Source: CAZFOB01 sp964520325
Lineage (GTDB): Bacteria > Actinomycetota > JAICYB01
DNA: 64,000 bases
Direction of reading: 5' to 3'
Assembly: GCA_964520325.1 (NCBI GenBank)
Contig: CAZFOB010000010.1
Span: forward strand, 1 to 64,000
Both the position numbers and the translations under genes were made by a program. A model generated the notes under the pieces. The model made no database searches and had not been told where the DNA came from. It saw only the letters and a list, made by a program, of their open reading frames with translations. Below are positions 40,937 to 49,086 of this stretch, one piece after another (position 1 is the stretch's first letter; each line of letters opens with the position of its first letter).

Positions 40937-41667
40937 TGGCATTGGTCGACTACGACAAGCAGTCGGAGGTCTACGACCGGGGGCGCACCCTTCCGCCCGA
41001 GGCGTTGGCCGTGTGGGTCGCTACGGCCCGGCGTCACATCGGCGGGGCGCGTCGCATCCTCGATCTCGGATCCGGGACGGGCCGCTTCAGCTCCGTGCTC
41101 GCTGAAGGTCTGCAGGCCAAGGTCATCGGCGTCGAGCCGTCGGCCGGGATGCGAGGGCACGCGGCCGCTAAGCCGCACCACGACGTGAACATCGTCGCTG
41201 GTTCGGCCGAGCACCTCCCCCTCGTCGACGGCATCGTGGACGCAGCCTGGCTCTCCAACGTCATCCACCACTTCGACGATCTTCCGGCGGCGGCACGGGA
41301 GCTGCGCCGTGTCGTCCCGACTGGTTGCACCGTGCTCATCCGGGGTGCCTTCGGCTCTTGGGACGTCCCGCCGTCGTACCGGTTCTTCCCCGGAGCGCAG
41401 TCCGTCGTCGACTCGATGCCCACGATCCCAGAGGTCATGGAGATCTTCCAGGGGGCCGGGTTCGGCTCGTTCTACAACGAGCAGGTCGAGCAGTTGCTCG
41501 CCTACAACCTCGCCGACATGGTCCCACGCATCCGCATGCGTGCCGACACCACACTCGAGCTCATCAGCGACGAGGAGTTCGAGCGTGGGCTCGAAGAACT
41601 CGAAGCCGCGGCTCGCGTCGAGAACGGCCCCGTGTTCGACCATCTCGACCTCCTGGTGATCCGCTGA
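40936..41667 (+). CDS. SAM-dependent methyltransferase (type 11)
   Basis: 243 residues from ATG 40936. The Rossmann motif is RILDLGSGTGRFSSVLAEGL; GVEPSAGM and AEHLPLVDGIVDAAWLSNVI give the SAM pocket and motif II. The substrate cannot be inferred. It overlaps both neighbours by TGATG, forming a three-gene unit with the AbiEi-like and the FAD-enzyme genes. Confidence 0.9.
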   Translation: MALVDYDKQSEVYDRGRTLPPEALAVWVATARRHIGGARRILDLGSGTGRFSSVLAEGLQAKVIGVEPSAGMRGHAAAKPHHDVNIVAGSAEHLPLVDGIVDAAWLSNVIHHFDDLPAAARELRRVVPTGCTVLIRGAFGSWDVPPSYRFFPGAQSVVDSMPTIPEVMEIFQGAGFGSFYNEQVEQLLAYNLADMVPRIRMRADTTLELISDEEFERGLEELEAAARVENGPVFDHLDLLVIR

Positions 41668-43415
41668 TGGAGAGGGCGAGGACCAGCGTTTGCAACGTCC
41701 TCGTCATCGGTTCGGGCGCGGCCGGCATGCGCGCCGCGATCGCGGCGCACGAGGCCGGCGAGCACGTCGTCGTCGTCGGGAAGCGGCCGCGTCTGGATGC
41801 GCACACGGTGCTCGCGTCCGGCGGCATCAACGGAGCCCTCGGCACCCGCGACCCCGAGGACTCGTGGCAGCAGCACTACGTGGACACCGTCCGCGAGGGG
41901 TACTTCCTCTCGCATCCGCGCGTCGTCGAGATCATGGCGCGCGAAGCCCCGGAAGCGATCCTGGAGCTGGACGACTGGGGCTGCGAGTTCGCCCATACAG
42001 AAAGCGGCGCGCTCGATCAGCGGTACTTCGGCGCCCACACGTACCGGCGCACGTGCTACGCCGGGGACTTCACGGGACGCGCGATGCTTCGGACGCTCCA
42101 GACCCGCGCACGCACCGTCGGTGTGCCCGAGGTCGTCGAGGACACCTACATCGCGAAGCTCCTGTGTGCCGACGACTCGTGCTTCGGCGCCCTCGCGTTC
42201 GACATCCATTCCGGCGAACGCGTGGTGCTGCTCGCGGACGCGGTTGTCCTGTGCACGGGCGGACACACGCGCCTATGGCGCCGGAGCTCGTCCCGACGGG
42301 ACGAGAACTTCGGAGAGGGGTTCGGCCTCGCCCTCGATGCCGGCTGCACCGTCATGGACATGGAGCTCGTCCAGTTCCATCCGACGGGGATGGTCTTCCC
42401 CGAAGAGGCGGCGGGGACGCTCGTCACCGAGGCCGTCCGCGGCGAAGGAGGACGCCTGTTCAATGTGGACGGCGAGCGCTTCATGGAGCGCTACGACCCG
42501 GATCGGCTCGAGCTGTCGTCCCGCGATCGCGTTGCGCTCGCGAACTACACCGAGATCGCCGAGGGACGTGGCGGTCCGCACGGCGGTGTCTTCCTCGACA
42601 TCTCGCACCGCGGCAAGGACTACATCCTCGAGAAGCTGCCGCGCATGTACCGGCAGTTCATCGAGTACCAGATGCTCGACATCGCCAAGCAGCCGATGGA
42701 GGTCGCGCCGACCGCGCATTACACGATGGGCGGGCTCGTCGTGGATCCCGAGACGCACGCGACCGAGATCCCCGGCCTGTACGCCGCGGGTGAGGTCACC
42801 GGCGGACTGCACGGCGCGAACCGGCTCGGCGGCAACTCTCTCGCGGAAACCATCATCTCCGGACGCCGTGCCGGCGAAGCGGCGGCGGCACACGCGGACG
42901 AGGGTGAAGTGATCGTCCGGTCGCGGCGCGTCATCAAGGAAGCGATGGATTCGCTCGATGCGCTCGTCCGACCCGGGGCCGAGCTCGCCCGTCCGCTGCA
43001 GCGCCGGCTGCGCGACCTGATGTGGGAGCGATGCGGAGTCGTCCGCGACGACGCGGGCCTCGAGCGCGGGTTGCGCGAGCTCGAGAAGATCCGCGACGTG
43101 CTCCCCGACGTCGATGTCCGTCCGGGGGCCGAGGGCTGGAGCGATCTCGCGCACGCGCTGGACCTGCACGGCGGGCTCCTGGCGGCTGAAGCGACGCTAC
43201 GGGGCGCGCTCGAGCGAAGAGAGACGCGCGGAGCGCACAACCGGTCCGACTTCCCCACTCTCGATCCGGCGCTGCAGGTGAACCTCTACGCGCGACTGGA
43301 CGACGGCCGCATCGTCATCCACGGACGACCCGTCCCCGAAGCCTCATCGGAGCTTGCCGCGCTCATGCACATGGCACCGGAGGTCGAAGCGGGGTCCGAC
43401 CGGCTTCTCGAGTGA
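41667..43415 (+). CDS. FAD-dependent fumarate reductase/L-aspartate oxidase-like flavoprotein
   Basis: 582 residues from ATG 41667. FAD-binding NVLVIGSGAAGMRAAIAAHE, LASGGINGALG, VLCTGGHTRLWRRSSS, the active-site QFHPTGMVFPEEAAGTLVTE with the RGEGG motif, and GLYAAGEVTGGLHGANRLGG are clear, with a helical C-terminal domain. It belongs to the SdhA/FrdA/NadB superfamily. No iron-sulfur subunit gene or nadA/nadC lies next to it, so the exact role (succinate/fumarate or aspartate oxidation) is open. Confidence 0.85.
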   Translation: MERARTSVCNVLVIGSGAAGMRAAIAAHEAGEHVVVVGKRPRLDAHTVLASGGINGALGTRDPEDSWQQHYVDTVREGYFLSHPRVVEIMAREAPEAILELDDWGCEFAHTESGALDQRYFGAHTYRRTCYAGDFTGRAMLRTLQTRARTVGVPEVVEDTYIAKLLCADDSCFGALAFDIHSGERVVLLADAVVLCTGGHTRLWRRSSSRRDENFGEGFGLALDAGCTVMDMELVQFHPTGMVFPEEAAGTLVTEAVRGEGGRLFNVDGERFMERYDPDRLELSSRDRVALANYTEIAEGRGGPHGGVFLDISHRGKDYILEKLPRMYRQFIEYQMLDIAKQPMEVAPTAHYTMGGLVVDPETHATEIPGLYAAGEVTGGLHGANRLGGNSLAETIISGRRAGEAAAAHADEGEVIVRSRRVIKEAMDSLDALVRPGAELARPLQRRLRDLMWERCGVVRDDAGLERGLRELEKIRDVLPDVDVRPGAEGWSDLAHALDLHGGLLAAEATLRGALERRETRGAHNRSDFPTLDPALQVNLYARLDDGRIVIHGRPVPEASSELAALMHMAPEVEAGSDRLLE

Positions 43416-43421
43416 TGTCCG

Positions 43422-43844
43422 CTATCCGGAGACGACGACCGAACCCTTCATCTGGTCCGGATGGTTCTCGCAGTGGTATTCGTATTCGCCCTTCTGCGTG
43501 AAGCGGTGACTGAATTCCTCGTCCGAAGCGATCTGTTCAGAGGCGAACGCGTCGTCGTCCGACGTCACCGTGTGATCCACTTCACCGTCGTTGACCCAAG
43601 TGACCTCGGTTCCGACCGTGATCTTCTGTCGCGCAGGACTGTACGAAAAGTCATCGATATCGACCGAGCGGTCGTTCACGATGTCTTCGACTTTGTCCGC
43701 GGCGTCCCGAGCGGTGTCTTCGACCGAGTCGGCCGCGTCTTCCGCGACCTCGGCGGCATCGTCGCGCGCGTTCTCGCTGCACGCGACCCCTCCGAGGAGC
43801 AGGGAAAGTGCGGCTAGTACTACGAGCAGGCGTTTTGTCATCAT
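43422..43844 (-). CDS. Plastocyanin-like cupredoxin lipoprotein
   Basis: 140 residues from ATG 43844 (43841 also possible). Lipoprotein signal VLAALSLLLGGVAC is followed by an acidic helical linker (AAEVAEDAADSVEDTARDAA) and a cupredoxin domain: VDIDDFSYSPARQKITVGTE, with copper ligands in VDHTV and YHCENHPDQMKG (His, Cys, His, Met). It should be an exported small blue copper protein acting in electron transfer or copper binding. It is convergent with the flavoprotein gene. Confidence 0.85.
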   Translation of the reverse strand: MMTKRLLVVLAALSLLLGGVACSENARDDAAEVAEDAADSVEDTARDAADKVEDIVNDRSVDIDDFSYSPARQKITVGTEVTWVNDGEVDHTVTSDDDAFASEQIASDEEFSHRFTQKGEYEYHCENHPDQMKGSVVVSG

Positions 43845-43892
43845 CAAGAACCAGTTCCCGGTCCTGGCCACCGAGAAACCTGGCGGAGTGGC

Positions 43893-44882
43893 CTAGACCA
43901 TCCCCGGGTCGAGCGCCAACGCGCGCTCGCGGTGGTATGAGGCGTCACCCAGCAAGATGCGGTTGGTGGTTGCGCGCTTGAAGTACAGGTGCGCGTCGTG
44001 CTCCCACGTGAACCCGATCCCGCCGTGCAGCTGGATGCACTCGCCGGTTACCGAGTGCGCGGCGTCCGAGCAGTAGGCCTTGGCCACCGAGACTGCGAAA
44101 GAGGCGTCCGGCAGGTCGTTGGCCAATGCGTACGCCGCGTAGTACGCCGCGGATCGCGACGACTCGGTGTGCACGAGCATGTCCGCGGCCTTGTGCTGTA
44201 CTGCCTGGAACACTCCGATCGGACGACCGAACGCTTCGCGATCCTTCAGGTACTGGACGGTCGTATCGAGCGCCCATTGCATGCCGCCGACCATCTCGGC
44301 GCACAGGGCTGCGGTTGCCCCTTCTTGGACCGGTTCGATCAACCCTGCTTCACCAAGGTCCCGGCCGGCACCCGAAGGACGCACATTCGCGAAGCGACGC
44401 GTGCCGTCAACGCTCGGGAGCGGTGTGACTTCGACTTCGCTGCGGTCGTACCACACAGCGCGTTCACCGACGACGATGAAGCCGTCGGCGAGCTGCCCGT
44501 CGCAGACCATGTCGGAGATCTTCATCACGCATGCTCGAAGCGAACCTTCGAGCATCGGCTCGAGCAGGTCGTCGGCTCCGAGGGCCGCGATGAGCGGGAT
44601 CGCGTCACATGCCATCGAGAAGTAGGGGCTCGGAGCGTTCACGTACCCGAGCTGCTCGCACACAACCGCTTGCTCGATGACGGACATACCGAGCCCGCCC
44701 TGCGCCTCTGGGACCGTGATGCCCAGCCAACCGAGCTCCGCCATCTTCTTGTACAACTCGGGCGAATCACCGTCCGGTCCTTCGAACGCGGCGCGGACAA
44801 CCGTGGACGTCACTTCCTTCTTCAAGAAATCTCTGGCTGCGCTCTGCAGTGCCTGCTGGTCCTCGTTGAGCCGGAAGTCCAT
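43893..44882 (-). CDS. Acyl-CoA dehydrogenase (second subunit of a pair)
   Basis: 329 residues from ATG 44882. Family features: MDFRLNEDQQALQSAARDFL, AELGWLGITVPEAQGGLG, and the C-terminal IQLHGGIGFTWEHDAHLYFK then RILLGDA. It is shorter than a typical 380-residue member and lacks a clear central Fe/FAD loop of the first subunit. Its gene is 10 nt downstream of another acyl-CoA dehydrogenase, the arrangement of alpha2-beta2 heterotetrameric enzymes acting on steroid or branched side chains in actinobacteria. Confidence 0.85.
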   Translation of the reverse strand: MDFRLNEDQQALQSAARDFLKKEVTSTVVRAAFEGPDGDSPELYKKMAELGWLGITVPEAQGGLGMSVIEQAVVCEQLGYVNAPSPYFSMACDAIPLIAALGADDLLEPMLEGSLRACVMKISDMVCDGQLADGFIVVGERAVWYDRSEVEVTPLPSVDGTRRFANVRPSGAGRDLGEAGLIEPVQEGATAALCAEMVGGMQWALDTTVQYLKDREAFGRPIGVFQAVQHKAADMLVHTESSRSAAYYAAYALANDLPDASFAVSVAKAYCSDAAHSVTGECIQLHGGIGFTWEHDAHLYFKRATTNRILLGDASYHRERALALDPGMV

Positions 44883-44892
44883 CAGTTCTCCT

Positions 44893-46077
44893 TCATGATC
44901 GGGGGCCCCTCGGCAGTCCCAGCACGCGCTCGGCGAGGATGTTGCGCTGGATCTCCGACGTCCCCGTGTAGATCGTGGACGCACGCGCGGCCAGATAGTC
45001 GAGCAACCACACGTTCGACTGCTTGTTGAGCAGCCCGTCGAAACCGAGGATCTCCATCGCGAGCTCGGTGGCACGCACGTACCACTCGGACCAGTACAGC
45101 TTGCCCATCGAGGACTCCGGACCGGGCGGCTCTCCGTGAAGCAGCGGAGACATCGCACGCTCGGAGTTTCTGCGCAGAATCTCCACCTCGACGAGGAGCT
45201 TTCCCAGCCGTTGGCGGATCAACGGATCGTCGATCGCGTGCCCGCCGTTCAGCTTCGTCTGCTCGGCAAGAGCGCGAAGATCGACCATCATGCGGCGGAA
45301 CCGCACAGCGCTCCCGAGGATGTTGCCGCCGCGTTCGAACATCAGCGTCGTCATCGCCACACGCCAGCCGTCATTGAGGTTGCCGACGAGCATGTCCGCT
45401 GGTGTGCGCGCGTTCGTGAAGAACACCTCACCGAATCCGGACGTCCCGGTCATCTGCCTGATCGGACGCATCTCGACCCCGGGCTGGTGCATGTCGCACA
45501 GGATGTAGCTGATGCCCTGGTGCTTCGGCGCCTGCGGATCGGTACGGCACAGCACGAAGATCCAATCGCCGAAGGGAGCCAGCGTCGTCCAGGTCTTCTG
45601 TCCGTTGATCACGAACTCGTCGCCGACGAGCTCGGCTTTGGTCTGCAGTCCGGCCAGATCGGAGCCGGCATTCGGCTCTGAGTAGCCCTGGCACCAGATC
45701 TCGTCCGCGGTGAGGATGTTCTTCAGGAAGCGCTTGCGCTGCTCCTCGGTCCCGTGGGTCATCAGCGTCGGACCGACGAGGTTGAGACCGAGCGAATTCA
45801 CGGGCTGCGGCGCGTTGGCCTTCGCGTACTCCTCGTTGAAGATGATCTGCTCGACGAGCGTTCGTCCGCCGCCGCCGTACTCAGTCGGCCAATGCATCGC
45901 GAGGTAGCCGGCTTCGCCGAGCGTGCGCTGCCAGTCACGACGGAACGCAAACGCGTCCGGGTTGTCGTCGAACTCGTCGTCTCCGATCGAGGCATGATCC
46001 TCCGGGACGTTGGCCGCGAGCCACCCACTCACGTCGGCGCGAAACGCCTCTTCTTCCGGACTCCACGTCAGGTCCAC
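44893..46077 (-). CDS. Acyl-CoA dehydrogenase (first subunit of a pair)
   Basis: 394 residues from ATG 46077. Clear domains: N-terminal helical (MDLTWSPEEEAFRADVSGWL), the FAD-contact motif YSEPNAGSDLAGLQT, KTWTTLAPFGDWIFVL, and the C-terminal STIYTGTSEIQRNILAERVL. It is full length and, with the adjacent shorter homolog, probably forms a heterotetramer catalysing the first beta-oxidation step. Together with the enoyl-CoA hydratases nearby it suggests growth on fatty acids, branched acids or sterol side chains. Confidence 0.9.
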   Translation of the reverse strand: MDLTWSPEEEAFRADVSGWLAANVPEDHASIGDDEFDDNPDAFAFRRDWQRTLGEAGYLAMHWPTEYGGGGRTLVEQIIFNEEYAKANAPQPVNSLGLNLVGPTLMTHGTEEQRKRFLKNILTADEIWCQGYSEPNAGSDLAGLQTKAELVGDEFVINGQKTWTTLAPFGDWIFVLCRTDPQAPKHQGISYILCDMHQPGVEMRPIRQMTGTSGFGEVFFTNARTPADMLVGNLNDGWRVAMTTLMFERGGNILGSAVRFRRMMVDLRALAEQTKLNGGHAIDDPLIRQRLGKLLVEVEILRRNSERAMSPLLHGEPPGPESSMGKLYWSEWYVRATELAMEILGFDGLLNKQSNVWLLDYLAARASTIYTGTSEIQRNILAERVLGLPRGPRS

Positions 46078-46099
46078 GGCCCCTCCCCTTCTTCGCGCG

Positions 46100-47155
46100 T
46101 CACAGGTTCAGATCGTTGCACATTACCGGCCCACCGCCCGAAGACGCCGACCGGTAGGCAGCATCAACCAGACCGTGCGCAGCAAGGGCCTCTCCAGCGC
46201 CGGGACGCCCCGCGCTTCCGGCAAAGACGCACGCGAGGAAGCGCCGGCTCGCTTCGGCATACAGGCCGAGCGCCCGCCGTTGCTCCTGCGGAACGGGCAG
46301 TTCATCAACCCAGGCCGGCGGCGAACAGATCCGCGATTCCGTCCCATTCGAGGTTTCGATGTGCAGCGGTCCGCAGTTGTCGTCTTCTGTCCACATGTGT
46401 GCGTCTTCGCAGAAAACCTCGAGTCGCCGGGTCGACGGACGGCTCATCACCTGATGCCAGATCGAGGTGAGGTTGGCGACAAGTCCCTCCGGGAACGCGA
46501 ATGTCGCTACAGCGACGTCCTCGATCCCAAGATGACCGAAGAAGAACGACGTCCGGCACGTGACTTCGTCCGGTTGGCCGAGGAGGAAGCGGAAGAGGTC
46601 GACGTCGTGGATGGAGTGCTCGATCAACGTCCCGCCACCGGCGATCTCGCGCCTCGCGCGCCAGTCGGAACCGTACTGGCCCTGGATCGGGAAGTACTGG
46701 TCGTCACTCATGCTCACCAACATGGGACGTCCATGGCGGCCCGACGCGATCTCTTCACGCAGGACGTTGAACACGGGCGCCGCGCGGAGAACGAGACCCA
46801 CTTGGTGGGGCACACGCTCCAGCGCAGCGGAGACGCGTCGCGCATCCTCAAGGTTTCCCGCCAACGGCTTCTCGCAGAAGATCGGCTTGCCCGCTGCCGA
46901 CGCCGCTTCGGCGAGCTCGAGGTGCTGAGCGGTCGGGGTGCAGATGTAGACGACGTCGGTCGCATCGAGCAGCTCGTGGTAACCGAGCACCTCGGCGCCG
47001 TGCGGCTCGGCGAACTCTCGTGCCCGTGACACGTCGGCGTCGCACACCGCGGTAACCGAGACGTCGGCCTGGGCGGCTTTGCGCAGGGCCCAGAACGCCC
47101 AGCCATGGACGCGCCCGATGAACCCGCACCCCACGATGCCGACTCGGATCGTCAT
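46100..47155 (-). CDS. Gfo/Idh/MocA-family oxidoreductase
   Basis: 351 residues from ATG 47155 (a GTG at 47161 is the alternative). CATTAT ends 6 nt upstream, so the mRNA is probably leaderless. RVGIVGCGFIGRVHGWAF is the dinucleotide-binding motif, FCEKPLAGN the EKP motif, and GGGTLIEHSIHDVDLFRFLL the substrate-side motif. It is distinct from the oxidoreductase in the amino-sugar cassette. Substrate unknown. Confidence 0.9.
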   Translation of the reverse strand: MTIRVGIVGCGFIGRVHGWAFWALRKAAQADVSVTAVCDADVSRAREFAEPHGAEVLGYHELLDATDVVYICTPTAQHLELAEAASAAGKPIFCEKPLAGNLEDARRVSAALERVPHQVGLVLRAAPVFNVLREEIASGRHGRPMLVSMSDDQYFPIQGQYGSDWRARREIAGGGTLIEHSIHDVDLFRFLLGQPDEVTCRTSFFFGHLGIEDVAVATFAFPEGLVANLTSIWHQVMSRPSTRRLEVFCEDAHMWTEDDNCGPLHIETSNGTESRICSPPAWVDELPVPQEQRRALGLYAEASRRFLACVFAGSAGRPGAGEALAAHGLVDAAYRSASSGGGPVMCNDLNL

Positions 47156-47180
47156 CCCCACATAATGGCGGCCAGTCCGA

Positions 47181-47221
47181 ACCCAAGCCCAGGCCCAGGC
47201 CCAAGCCCAGGCCCAACCCAG
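47181..47221. repeat. GCCCAG/GCCCAA hexamer tandem tract in a divergent promoter region
   Basis: Six or so hexamer units, GCCCAG or GCCCAA, run without gaps between the divergent oxidoreductase and thiamine-binding-protein genes. Such a tract can change length by slippage and could affect transcription, since it lies 30-60 nt upstream of both starts. The last bases merge with the ribosome-binding site of the rightward gene. Confidence 0.85.
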
Positions 47222-47233
47222 GAGGGAACAACC

Positions 47234-47527
47234 ATGCTCGTCGCCTTCAGCGTGACACCGATCGGGACACCGGAGACGTCGGTCGCGGATCAGGTGGCCG
47301 GTGCAGTTGCAGTCGTGCGGGGATCAGGGCTTCCCAACCGAACCGATGCGATGTTCACAACGATCGAAGGTGACTGGGGCGAAGTCATGGACGTCGTCAA
47401 GCGCGCCGTCGACGTGGTGCTCGAGCACAGCGCGCGTGTCAGCCTCGTTCTCAAGGCCGACATCCGTCCCGGTGTGACCGGTCAGCTGGAAGCGAAAGTG
47501 CTCGCGATCGAAGAGCGCCTCGCCTGA
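47234..47527 (+). CDS. MTH1187-family thiamine-binding protein (UPF0045)
   Basis: 97 residues from ATG 47234 with AGGAGGG ahead of it. MLVAFSVTPIGTPETSVADQ and RTDAMFTTIEGDWGEVMDVV then VSLVLKADIRPG match the MTH1187/YkoF-like family that binds thiamine-type ligands. Small homomultimer; physiological role poorly defined. It is not preceded by a recognisable TPP riboswitch. Confidence 0.9.
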   Translation: MLVAFSVTPIGTPETSVADQVAGAVAVVRGSGLPNRTDAMFTTIEGDWGEVMDVVKRAVDVVLEHSARVSLVLKADIRPGVTGQLEAKVLAIEERLA

Positions 47528-47541
47528 CGTTAACGGCGGAG

Positions 47542-48729
47542 TTAGCGGCGTTGCACCCTGGCGTGGACGAGGCTGTCGGCCGCCAGCCCCGCGAGGTAGA
47601 TGAATCCGCCGCCTCCGAGCATGAGCGCAAGCACGATCAGACCGAAGCCGGGTGAGATCGGAACGAGCACCGGGACGAACGCGCCGAGCACCCACGCGAG
47701 CTGGAAGTAGGCCTCGTAACGGGCGAACGATCGTCCCCACAGCGTGTCCGGTGCGTCGCGCTGCACGAGTGAATCGAAGGCCGCCCGGCCCGCCGACGCG
47801 CCGAGTCCGACCGCGAAGGCCACGAGCAGCGCGGCCGTGCGTGCCTCAGATCGCGCGCCCATCACCGCGAACGAGGCCGGGATGACGATCGCGATCACCA
47901 GGAGTGCCTCCTCGCGGAGTCGCTGTCGGAGCCGTGGCGCAACTACGGCTCCCACGAGCCCACCGATCGAGCTCACGCCGATGACCAACCCGTAGAACCA
48001 TGCCGGCTCGCCTTCGCGCTTCAGCGCGAAGGCGAGCAAGAACGTCAGGAACCCAACACCGCCCCGCAAGAACGCCATCGCGATCGCAGACAGGCCGATC
48101 CCCGCAAGGTGCACCGAACGTCCATCGTCCTCTGACGCCGCTGCCACGCTCGGCGCCACGGCAACCGGCACCCTCATCACCAAGCGAGCTGCGACGAGGT
48201 ACACGAGCGCGCCGGCGCCGAGCACCCACGAAGCACCTCCGATCTGGAGGATGGCGACGGCGATGGCACCGGCGACGGCCCCGCCGAACACGCCGGCCAA
48301 TGTGAGACGTGAGTTCGCCCGCACGAGCTCATCGCGTCCGGTGACCACGGCCCCGACCAGCGACGACTTGGTCACCTGGAAACTCTTCATGAGCACGAGC
48401 GCACCGAATGCTTCGGGGTAGAGCAGGAAGCTGTGGAGGTGACGCGCCATCAGCACGCACAGAACGGCACGTCCGACACTGACGGCGGCAGCGAGCGTCA
48501 CGCGCCGCGATCTGGCTCGGTCGAGTGCAGGGCCGAGCACTGGAGCAACGAGCGCGAACGGAGTCATCGTCACCACGAGGTAGAGAGCGATGTTCGGACG
48601 TGCGGCCTCTGCCGGCACCGTGAAGAACAGTGATCCGGCCAGGGCAACGGCGACGAACGCGTCACCGGCGAGGTTGGCCGCGTACGCGCGCGCAAGGCTC
48701 GCGAAGGGGCCTTGCGTCCTCATCGCCAT
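47542..48729 (-). CDS. Major facilitator superfamily transporter
   Basis: 395 residues from ATG 48729 (ATG 48723 also fits). About eleven to twelve hydrophobic segments, with TPFALVAPVLGPALDRARSR at the conserved loop 2-3 and GLVIGVSSIGGLVGAVVAPR at loop 8-9. Family level is certain; the substrate is not. It lies 12 nt from the pterin-dehydratase gene and is oriented with it. Confidence 0.85.
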   Translation of the reverse strand: MAMRTQGPFASLARAYAANLAGDAFVAVALAGSLFFTVPAEAARPNIALYLVVTMTPFALVAPVLGPALDRARSRRVTLAAAVSVGRAVLCVLMARHLHSFLLYPEAFGALVLMKSFQVTKSSLVGAVVTGRDELVRANSRLTLAGVFGGAVAGAIAVAILQIGGASWVLGAGALVYLVAARLVMRVPVAVAPSVAAASEDDGRSVHLAGIGLSAIAMAFLRGGVGFLTFLLAFALKREGEPAWFYGLVIGVSSIGGLVGAVVAPRLRQRLREEALLVIAIVIPASFAVMGARSEARTAALLVAFAVGLGASAGRAAFDSLVQRDAPDTLWGRSFARYEAYFQLAWVLGAFVPVLVPISPGFGLIVLALMLGGGGFIYLAGLAADSLVHARVQRR

Positions 48730-48741
48730 CCCGGGGAGTCG

Positions 48742-49086
48742 CTACGCTCCATCCTGGGACAGCAATGCGTCGATCTTCGCCGCGAGCACGAAGTCGTTTC
48801 GGGTGAGCCCTTTCGCAGCGTGCGTCGTGACATCGATCACGAGCCGTCCCCAGTGCACGTGCAGGTCGGGATGATGGCCTTCCCCTTCGGCGATGAACCC
48901 GATCCGAATGGCGAGACCCATCGACTCGCCGAAATCGAGCGTCTTCACTCGGCGCCTGAGCTTCTCGTGACCCCCGATGATCTCCCACGATCCATCGATC
49001 TCGGACGCAAGACCGATCGCCTCTGCGTCATCGAGGTGCGCCATCCCCGGACGACACACCTCACAACTCTGTGACGCCAGGCTCAC
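48742..49086 (-). CDS. Pterin-4a-carbinolamine dehydratase-like protein
   Basis: 114 residues from GTG 49086, which overlaps the FecR-gene stop by GTGA; the start yields VSLASQSCEVCRPGMAHLDD, the usual opening of bacterial members with a CxxC. The active-site segment is EGEGHHPDLHVHWGRLVIDV then TTH. The enzyme dehydrates 4a-hydroxytetrahydropterin; in bacteria without aromatic hydroxylases it may act on molybdopterin-related or other pterins. Co-transcribed with the FecR gene. Confidence 0.9.
   Translation of the reverse strand: MSLASQSCEVCRPGMAHLDDAEAIGLASEIDGSWEIIGGHEKLRRRVKTLDFGESMGLAIRIGFIAEGEGHHPDLHVHWGRLVIDVTTHAAKGLTRNDFVLAAKIDALLSQDGA

Noticed and set aside
47181..47221. CRISPR-like array
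   Set aside because: Units are 6 bp with no spacers; it is a simple tandem tract. No CRISPR array or cas gene is present in the window.
47105..47234. TPP riboswitch for the thiamine-binding protein
   Set aside because: No CUGAGA-type or other conserved TPP-element segments are visible in the short leader.
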